From the NCBI GenBank assembly GCA_041192685.1, contig JBEEMM010000047.1:1-12743 (forward strand): DNA of 12,743 bases, read 5' to 3'. Shown one piece after another: positions 7,859 through 12,743 of the stretch. Both the position numbers and the translations under genes were made by a program. Source of the DNA: TMED14 sp041192685. GTDB lineage: Bacteria > Bacteroidota > Bacteroidia > Flavobacteriales > Schleiferiaceae. The notes below the pieces were generated by a model that did no database searches, was not told where the DNA came from, and saw only the letters and a program-made list of their open reading frames with translations. Position 1 is the first letter of the stretch; every line of letters starts with the position of its first letter.

Positions 7859-8481
7859 TGGTGGGAATCCTTGTTTTCGTTAAAGTATTGAAGTCCTTGA
7901 GCAGTGCTAATGCTCCGTATAAAAAGACTAATGGCTGTCCAGATTAAATCGCGGCGCTCAGCAAGGCTCTCCGATTGCAGGTCGGCGTCGGAGAGTCCGA
8001 CCATGGTGGTAAAGTGAATTTTGGCTACCAGGTGCGCGTCGAGGTCGTCGCGAAAAAGCCTCTGGGCTTGGCCGTCTTTCACCGTTTGAACAAAGGCATT
8101 GATCATCGATTCACGCCTCTGGGCAAACAGCCACTCATAGGTCTTAGGGTAGTATTTTTTGAGCGGAAACATCATGCTTGGGCCGTGCGACTCGATCATC
8201 TGCATCAAGTAGGTGTAGCGCTTAATCATGCGGTCAATGGCATTCTCGTTCTCAGAAGTTATGCTCTTCATGGTCTCCTCGTGCGCGCAGAAGACCTGGC
8301 GAACGGCCTGGTCTACGAGGTCTGCTTTATTAGAAAAATACTGATAAAGAGTCTTTTTACTCATCGAAAGCTCGCGGCAAACGTCGTCCATCGTCATGGC
8401 CTGAAGGCCGTAGCGCTGAAACATCTCCATCGCCCTTTGGAGGATGCTTGTTTTTACTTCGTTGGGTTGTGCGGTGCTCAT
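7855..8481 (-). CDS. TetR/AcrR-family transcriptional regulator of the efflux operon
   Basis: This 208-residue DNA-binding protein is probably the repressor of its own operon, released by a small ligand. Its N-terminal helix-turn-helix domain (about 10-57) reads ILQRAMEMFQRYGLQAMTMD then VCRELSMSKKTLYQYFSNKADL, the classic TetR pattern with the recognition helix around SKKTLYQYF. The C-terminal ligand-binding and dimerisation domain (about 60-200) is helical and not recognisable to a ligand class, as is normal. It is the first gene of the operon and overlaps the TolC-like gene by four bases. Upstream lie a TAAATTTG -7 element ending only 8 bases before the ATG and a 7-7 inverted repeat that could be its operator. 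The assignment to efflux control rests on position plus family. Confidence 0.9.
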   Translation of the reverse strand: MSTAQPNEVKTSILQRAMEMFQRYGLQAMTMDDVCRELSMSKKTLYQYFSNKADLVDQAVRQVFCAHEETMKSITSENENAIDRMIKRYTYLMQMIESHGPSMMFPLKKYYPKTYEWLFAQRRESMINAFVQTVKDGQAQRLFRDDLDAHLVAKIHFTTMVGLSDADLQSESLAERRDLIWTAISLFIRSISTAQGLQYFNENKDSHQ

Positions 8482-8488
8482 GGCGCGG

Positions 8489-8496
8489 CAAATTTA
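8489..8496 (-). promoter_or_regulatory. Candidate -7 promoter element of the tetR-efflux operon
   Basis: On the minus strand this reads TAAATTTG, an exact fit to the Bacteroidota -7 consensus TAnnTTTG. It ends 8 bases before the tetR ATG, so transcription would start almost at the start codon and give a leaderless or nearly leaderless mRNA. A TTG for the -33 position lies at 8512-8514, but the spacing of 15 bases is shorter than the usual 17-23. Confidence 0.45.
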
Positions 8497-8516
8497 GGCA
8501 TTTCTGTACTACAAAT

Positions 8517-8537
8517 ACGTTTTAAGTGTAAAAACGT
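8517..8537. promoter_or_regulatory. Candidate TetR-family operator (inverted repeat)
   Basis: Two perfect 7-base arms, ACGTTTT (8517-8523) and AAAACGT (8531-8537), are separated by 7 bases and form a 21-base palindromic site centred at 8527. It lies about 45 bases upstream of the tetR start and covers the region where the -33 element would fall. Size, symmetry and place fit a TetR-dimer operator. No binding data exist, and AT-rich palindromes can occur by chance. Confidence 0.45.
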
Positions 8538-8590
8538 TTCCAAGTTATCTTTTTACTAAGGTCTGTTTTGGCGCGTCTTCAATAAATCAC

Positions 8591-8606
8591 TGCCCTAAAA
8601 AGGGCA
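8591..8606. promoter_or_regulatory. Perfect short hairpin upstream of asnS
   Basis: TGCCCT and AGGGCA form a perfect 6-bp stem around an AAAA loop, about 60 bases before the asnS ATG. There is no T-run after it on either strand, so it is a poor terminator. It may be an operator or, if transcription begins upstream, a leader structure. A weak candidate asnS promoter follows it: TTG at 8608-8610, 15 bases, then TAATTTG at 8626-8632, one base short of the -7 consensus. The rest of the 8482-8665 gap holds no gene that I can see. Confidence 0.35.
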
Positions 8607-8665
8607 ATTGTGCCAAAGTTTCTCGTAATTTGCGTTCGCCTTAACCACAAATTGTGCCAAGAAGT

Positions 8666-10090
8666 ATGACCATAGCGCAAATCCTTCAGACCCCTGCCAA
8701 GCAGCAGCCCATAATGGCGCGCGGATGGGTTCGGACCTTTCGTTCCAAGCGCTTTATAGCCCTCAACGACGGATCCACGGGCGCCAATTTGCAGTGCGTC
8801 GTTGATTTTGAGCGAATGCCTGAGGACCTCCTGAGGCGCATAACCACCGGAGCAGCCGTCGAGGTTCGCGGATTGCTGGTGCCCTCGATGGGCAGTGGCC
8901 AGTCCGCAGAGATTCAGGTAGAGGAAGTTATAGTTCATGGCGACAGCTCGCCCGAGGATTTCCCCCTGCAGCCCAAGCGCCACAGCCTGGAATTCCTTCG
9001 TGAAATTGCCCACCTGCGCCCCCGAACTGCGACGTTCAGTGCGGTATTTCGCATTCGCCACGAGGCCCAGTACGCCGTACACCAGTTCTTTCACGAGCGC
9101 GGATTTTTTCATTGGGCTACTCCCATCATAACCTCGAGCGACGCGGAGGGAGCCGGAGAGCTCTTTCGCGTTACGACCCTCCCTGCCGACAATCCGCCGC
9201 GTACCGATTCAGGGGAGGTAAATTTTAGCGAAGATTTCTTTGGTCAAAGCACCAACCTCACGGTCAGCGGCCAGCTTGAGGGCGAGCTTGGAGCCATGGC
9301 CCTAGGCAAAATCTACACTTTTGGGCCCACGTTCCGCGCAGAGAATTCCAATACCACCCGCCATCTCAGCGAGTTTTGGATGATTGAGCCCGAAATGGCG
9401 TTTTACACGCTTGAGGACAACATGCAGCTTGCCGAGGATTTTGTGAAGCACATCATAGGTCAGGTACTCGACCGCTGTGCCGACGATTTGCTGCTGCTGG
9501 ACCAGCGCCTCGAGCAAGAAGAACAGGCCAAGCCCCTTGCCCAGCGCCAGGCCATGGGCCTCATCGAGAAGCTAAAATTCGTGCAAGGCAACCCCTTTGT
9601 ACGCTGCAGCTACAGCGAGGCCTTCGAAATACTCAAGGCATCAAAGCCCAACCAAAAGGGTCAGTTTGCCTACCCCATTGACACCTGGGGCGCCGACCTG
9701 CAGTCGGAGCACGAGCGCTACTTGGTTGAAAAGCACTTTCAGGCCCCGGTCTTTATTTATGACTACCCCGCATCCATTAAGGCCTTCTACATGCGCTTGA
9801 ACGAAGACGGCCAGACCGTGCGGGCCATGGACCTTCTCTTCCCCGGCATCGGAGAAATCATTGGCGGAAGCCAGCGAGAGGAGCGCTACGACACCCTGGT
9901 CGCCAAAATGCAGGCAGTGGGCATTGACCCCCACCACCTGGACTGGTACCTTGATACCCGCAAGTTCGGAAGCTGCGTTCACAGCGGATTCGGACTAGGA
10001 TTCGAGCGCATGGTTCAGTTTGTGACGGGCATGAGCAACATCAGGGACGTGATACCCTTCCCCCGCTTCCCAGGCAGCGCTAAATTTTAA
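8666..10090 (+). CDS. asnS: Asparaginyl-tRNA synthetase
   Basis: AsnRS charges tRNA-Asn with asparagine in the cytoplasm using ATP. From ATG 8666 the protein has 474 residues. It has an N-terminal OB-fold anticodon-binding domain with GWVRTFRSKRFIALNDGST near residues 20-38, then a class II catalytic core. Motif 2 is visible as FGPTFRAENSNTTRHL (FRAE at 223-226), with WMIEPE after it, and motif 3 as GFGLGFERM (about 441-449). VRAMDLLFPGIGEIIGGSQREERY is the highly conserved segment before motif 3. The sequence closely follows Bacteroidota AsnRS as I know it, and the length is normal. GTG at 8654 would add four residues in frame. ATG 8666 gives an N-terminus (MTIAQILQ) that aligns better with homologues. 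The gene is followed after 14 bases by rpoN, probably on the same transcript. Confidence 0.96.
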   Translation: MTIAQILQTPAKQQPIMARGWVRTFRSKRFIALNDGSTGANLQCVVDFERMPEDLLRRITTGAAVEVRGLLVPSMGSGQSAEIQVEEVIVHGDSSPEDFPLQPKRHSLEFLREIAHLRPRTATFSAVFRIRHEAQYAVHQFFHERGFFHWATPIITSSDAEGAGELFRVTTLPADNPPRTDSGEVNFSEDFFGQSTNLTVSGQLEGELGAMALGKIYTFGPTFRAENSNTTRHLSEFWMIEPEMAFYTLEDNMQLAEDFVKHIIGQVLDRCADDLLLLDQRLEQEEQAKPLAQRQAMGLIEKLKFVQGNPFVRCSYSEAFEILKASKPNQKGQFAYPIDTWGADLQSEHERYLVEKHFQAPVFIYDYPASIKAFYMRLNEDGQTVRAMDLLFPGIGEIIGGSQREERYDTLVAKMQAVGIDPHHLDWYLDTRKFGSCVHSGFGLGFERMVQFVTGMSNIRDVIPFPRFPGSAKF

Positions 10091-10104
10091 TTTTTTTAGG
10101 CAGC

Positions 10105-11577
10105 GTGCTTCGTCAGTCCCAGGTTTTAAAACTTCAGCAGAAGCTGTCGCCGCAGCAGATTCAGCTCATGAAGCTGATTCAGCTGCCTACGCAGGCCTTA
10201 GAGGACCGCATTCAGGAGGAGCTCGAGGTGAATCCGGCCCTCGAAACCGAGAGTCAGGCCGACGAAGACCCCTATGAGAGCGAGTACGAGGCCCCCGAAG
10301 ACGACTACAGCAGCGCCGAAGAAGACGAGCGATACCCGGAGTCCAAGGAGCAGGATTTTTCGGAGGAACTGTTTGACGACACGCCCGAGTACCGACTGAA
10401 TGCCAATAACTATTCGGCCGACGACGAAACCTACGAGGCGCCTATTGTAGCGCGCATGGACCTGAGCGACGTGCTTCACGAGCAGCTCGCCCTGCGCTCT
10501 CTGGCTCCCCAAAAGGAGGCCCTGTGCAAGTACCTCATCGGCACCCTGGACGACGACGGCTACCTGCGCCGCGAGCTGGTCGACATTGTCGACGACCTGG
10601 CTTTCTCGCTCGGAATTTTCATAGAACCAAGCGAGCTCGAAGAAGCCCTGCGCGTCATACAGTCCATGGATCCGGCTGGAGTGGGCGCCCGCAACCTGCA
10701 GGAATGCATGACCCTGCAGCTTGCCCGCCGCCCCGACACGCCGACCGTGCTCAACGCTCGAGCCCTTGTGGTCCGCTACTTTGACGAGCTCGCCAAGCGC
10801 CACTACAGCCGCATGATGCAGGGACTGGGCACCAACGAAGAGGGATTGAAGTCCGCGCTAGAGGAGATTAGCCGAATTAATCCCAAACCGGGCGGCAGCG
10901 CCACGCAGGGTGCGGAACCCAGCCAGGTTGTGGTTCCCGATTTTTTGGTGACTTCGATCGACAATAAGCTGGAGCTCAAGCTCAATGGCCGGAATGCACC
11001 CGAATTGAATGTAAGCCGCGAATACAAAGAAATGCTTGCGCACTACAGGCAGGCTAAGGGCTTTGACAGCGACAAGCAAAAGGAGGCATTCTCCTTTATC
11101 AAGGGCAAAATTGACAGCGCTAAATGGTTTATCGAGGCTATAAAGCAGCGCCAGCAGACCCTGCTGCTTACGATGTCCGCGATAATGCGATACCAAGAGG
11201 ACTACTTTTTAACGGGCGACGACCGCAAACTTAAACCCATGATTCTCAAAGACATTGCCGATGAGGTGGGCATGGATATTTCGACGGTAAGCCGGGTGGC
11301 GAGCCAGAAGTACGTGCAGACTCCCTTTGGCACTTTTTTGATTAAGCGTTTTTTTAGTGAGAGCATGACCAATTCTGAGGGAGAAGAGGTTTCGACTCGT
11401 GAGATAAAAAAAATACTCGAGGAGAGCATTGGCGAAGAAGATTCGCGCGACCCGCTCACCGACGATGCTTTGGCCGTCTTGCTCAAAGACAAGGGCTACC
11501 CTATTGCTCGCCGGACGGTGGCAAAGTACCGCGAGCAGCTTGGAATGCCGGTGGCTCGTTTGCGCAAAACGCTTTAG
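10105..11577 (+). CDS. rpoN: RNA polymerase sigma-54 factor
   Basis: Sigma-54 directs RNA polymerase core to -24/-12 promoters that need an AAA+ activator. The 490-residue protein shows region I, rich in Gln and Leu (LQQKLSPQQIQLMKLIQLPT, 10-29). Next is the very acidic region II (about 48-100, many Asp and Glu), then the core-binding domain (about 110-230). The DNA-binding part has a helix-turn-helix near 380-400 (DIADEVGMDISTVSRVASQKYVQTP) and ends with the RpoN box ARRTVAKYRE (468-477), which contacts the -24 element. GTG at 10105 is the natural start because homologues begin MLKQSLQQKL and this one begins VLRQSQVLKLQ; AGG sits about six bases before it. It lies 14 bases downstream of asnS, an arrangement I recall from other Bacteroidota. 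No activator gene and no clear GG-N10-GC promoter are present in the window. Confidence 0.96.
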   Translation: MLRQSQVLKLQQKLSPQQIQLMKLIQLPTQALEDRIQEELEVNPALETESQADEDPYESEYEAPEDDYSSAEEDERYPESKEQDFSEELFDDTPEYRLNANNYSADDETYEAPIVARMDLSDVLHEQLALRSLAPQKEALCKYLIGTLDDDGYLRRELVDIVDDLAFSLGIFIEPSELEEALRVIQSMDPAGVGARNLQECMTLQLARRPDTPTVLNARALVVRYFDELAKRHYSRMMQGLGTNEEGLKSALEEISRINPKPGGSATQGAEPSQVVVPDFLVTSIDNKLELKLNGRNAPELNVSREYKEMLAHYRQAKGFDSDKQKEAFSFIKGKIDSAKWFIEAIKQRQQTLLLTMSAIMRYQEDYFLTGDDRKLKPMILKDIADEVGMDISTVSRVASQKYVQTPFGTFLIKRFFSESMTNSEGEEVSTREIKKILEESIGEEDSRDPLTDDALAVLLKDKGYPIARRTVAKYREQLGMPVARLRKTL

Positions 11578-11587
11578 GTTTGGCGGT

Positions 11588-11640
11588 GACTCATTGATGA
11601 TGTGCGGATTTGGATTAACCTAGGCATCACTCGATGAGTC
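11588..11640. terminator. Long imperfect inverted repeat after rpoN; terminator or regulatory palindrome
   Basis: The arms GACTCATTGATGATG (11588-11602) and CATCACTCGATGAGTC (11625-11640) pair over 15 positions with one G-T wobble and one bulged C, around a 22-base loop. It starts 10 bases after the rpoN stop, as a terminator would. However, no T-run follows, so classical intrinsic termination is doubtful. The right arm ends five bases before a candidate -7 element of the next gene, so it could equally be an operator. Confidence 0.45.
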
Positions 11641-11644
11641 GAAG

Positions 11645-11652
11645 TATGTTTG
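11645..11652 (+). promoter_or_regulatory. Candidate -7 promoter element for the secreted-protein gene
   Basis: TATGTTTG fits the Bacteroidota consensus TAnnTTTG exactly and lies 24 bases before the ATG at 11676, giving a short leader. No TTG is found at the usual -33 distance; that region is occupied by the right arm of the inverted repeat. This may mean activator dependence or a chance match. Confidence 0.4.
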
Positions 11653-11675
11653 TAAGTACTAAAATAAATGCCACC

Positions 11676-12743
11676 ATGCGCCTACTTCGCTTTATCCTTC
11701 TTCTCCTTGTGCTTGCTCCGATAGCAAGTGAGGCAAGCCACATCATTGGTGGAGATATTCAGTACAAATACGTCGGTGATTCGTCGGGAGTGCCCAACCA
11801 ATACCGGATCAAGCTGGTTATTTACCGCGAAGCAACGGGAATTGGCATGGGAGCTACCGAGATAGTTCAAGTGGCCTCGTCCAGTTGCGGAACCAGCCAA
11901 AGTGTTACGGTGAATCTTTCGGTGCCTGAATTTTCGGCAGCGCTTTATGGAGCCTACGACTGCATTCCTCAGTCTTCTGCGATTTTTACCCCAATGGTGC
12001 GCATTTACACTGGTTTTGTGATTTTGAGCCAGCAGTGCCCGGACTACAAAATGTCTTGGAGCCAGTGCTGTCGCCCAGCGGGGATAACCGGAATCACGGG
12101 ATCTGCAGGAGTCGGATTCTACTTTGAGGCGGAATTAAACAACACCTTGGGTACTAATTCTTCGCCCGCATTTTTATCTCGTCCAATAAGCTACGTATGC
12201 ATTGGCGGCTACATTAACTACCTGCAAAATGCGACAGAGCCCAACGGCGACTCGCTGCAGTACGAGCTGGTACCGGCCAGAGACAACGGCCCCAACAACC
12301 CGGTTCCCTACGCAGCTACTTTTAGTTTTACTCAGCCGATTCACACCTTCCCGATAGGTCCATTTTTGATGAACCAAAAGACCGGAAACATCTCCTTTGT
12401 GGCCAATACGGTAGAAACTTCGGTAATAGCCATTAGGGTTAATGAGTATCGTTTTGACTCCACCTTCTTTGTTTGGGTCAAGGTGGGCTCCTCCAACCGA
12501 GAGATTCAGGTAACCGTTGCGGGCAACTGCAATACTTCAGTGAATGCTGGCGTGCGGCTTGACCCCACGGCCCCCGGAGTGAGTTTAGACGCTCAAGGCC
12601 GCCAAACCAAGGACTACAACTGCCTTGATTCTACCGTGCTGCTTAAATTCACCCTGGCCGTTCAGTGCCAGTCGGTTTCGCCCGACGGTTCCGACTTTCG
12701 CCTTACCAACCCCAATGGGCAGCCGATTCCTATTAAAGCCCTG
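11676..12743 (+). CDS. Large secreted surface protein of the Bacteroidota SHIIGG family, N-terminal part (runs off window)
   Basis: The frame is open for 356 codons from ATG 11676 to the end of the window. It begins with a Sec signal peptide (MRLLRFILLLLVLAPIASEA, likely cut before Ser21) and a mature start SHIIGGDIQYKYVG. That start is typical of large Bacteroidota proteins that usually end in PKD-type repeats and a gliding-motility or type IX secretion tail. Other family marks are YRIKLVIYRE (43-52), the Cys pair in MSWSQCCRP (126-134), NSSPAFLSRPISYVCIGG (161-178), ATEPNGDSLQYEL (186-198, a beta-sandwich Asp-Gly-Asp motif) and QKTGNISFVANTVE to RVNEYR (234-259). The usual VYRDC motif has lost its Cys (IYREA). 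The protein is probably secreted or surface-bound and adhesive, but function within the family is not established and the C-terminus is not visible. Another ATG at 11668 is in a frame that closes quickly. Confidence 0.85.
   Translation, partial: MRLLRFILLLLVLAPIASEASHIIGGDIQYKYVGDSSGVPNQYRIKLVIYREATGIGMGATEIVQVASSSCGTSQSVTVNLSVPEFSAALYGAYDCIPQSSAIFTPMVRIYTGFVILSQQCPDYKMSWSQCCRPAGITGITGSAGVGFYFEAELNNTLGTNSSPAFLSRPISYVCIGGYINYLQNATEPNGDSLQYELVPARDNGPNNPVPYAATFSFTQPIHTFPIGPFLMNQKTGNISFVANTVETSVIAIRVNEYRFDSTFFVWVKVGSSNREIQVTVAGNCNTSVNAGVRLDPTAPGVSLDAQGRQTKDYNCLDSTVLLKFTLAVQCQSVSPDGSDFRLTNPNGQPIPIKAL

Noticed and set aside
7975..8559. 194-codon + strand frame opposite tetR, extending into the tetR-asnS gap
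   Set aside because: It is a shadow of the TetR gene. The frame has no recognisable motif, and the part outside tetR is AT-rich control region.
8482..8665. T-box or other known riboswitch controlling asnS
   Set aside because: No T-box antiterminator sequence, specifier-loop architecture or terminator with T-run is visible. The only structure is a 6-bp hairpin.
11578..11675. Sigma-54 promoter for the gene after rpoN
   Set aside because: I looked for GG-N10-GC here and in the tetR-asnS gap; the nearest TGGC sites do not have GC at the required spacing.

Overview
The window looks like chromosomal DNA from a member of the Bacteroidota. The asparaginyl-tRNA synthetase and sigma-54 proteins are of the Bacteroidota type. 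Promoter-like sites fit the Bacteroidota -7 consensus TAnnTTTG, and purine-rich Shine-Dalgarno sequences are mostly absent. The right-hand gene belongs to a secreted-protein family (mature start SHIIGG) that I know only from this phylum. I cannot place the order or genus.

Layout, left to right. (1) Positions 3-134, + strand: the last 43 codons of an alpha/beta hydrolase, convergent with the next gene. (2) Positions 181-1800, - strand: a compact, GC-rich dxs (first step of the MEP isoprenoid pathway). (3) Positions 1821-1962: a short array of degenerate 38-bp repeats between dxs and the efflux operon. (4) Positions 1963-8481, - strand: an efflux operon in the order tetR-type regulator, TolC-like outer-membrane factor, lipoprotein membrane-fusion protein, RND permease. 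The four genes are packed with a 4-base overlap, a 3-base gap and a 21-base gap. The permease gene is broken near 3420 by what looks like a small deletion plus frame change. (5) Positions 8482-8665: a divergent control region with a candidate TetR operator, a -7 element, a perfect hairpin and a direct repeat. (6) Positions 8666-11577, + strand: asnS and rpoN, 14 bases apart. (7) Positions 11578-11675: an intergenic region with a strong inverted repeat and a promoter-like site. (8) Positions 11676-12743, + strand: the N-terminal 356 codons of a large secreted protein that runs off the window.

How the genes work together. The efflux genes would form one tripartite pump (inner-membrane RND trimer, periplasmic adaptor, outer-membrane channel) controlled by the promoter-proximal TetR-family repressor. 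As the sequence stands the pump lacks an intact permease, so either the locus is decaying or the sequence has an error there. asnS and rpoN are housekeeping genes that probably share a transcript. dxs is a separate metabolic gene.

I found no CRISPR array, transposase, phage gene, toxin-antitoxin pair, defence system or RNA gene. I do not see a previously undescribed multi-gene system here. The points worth checking are the broken permease, the repeat array, the shortened DXS, and the palindromes in the two control regions.
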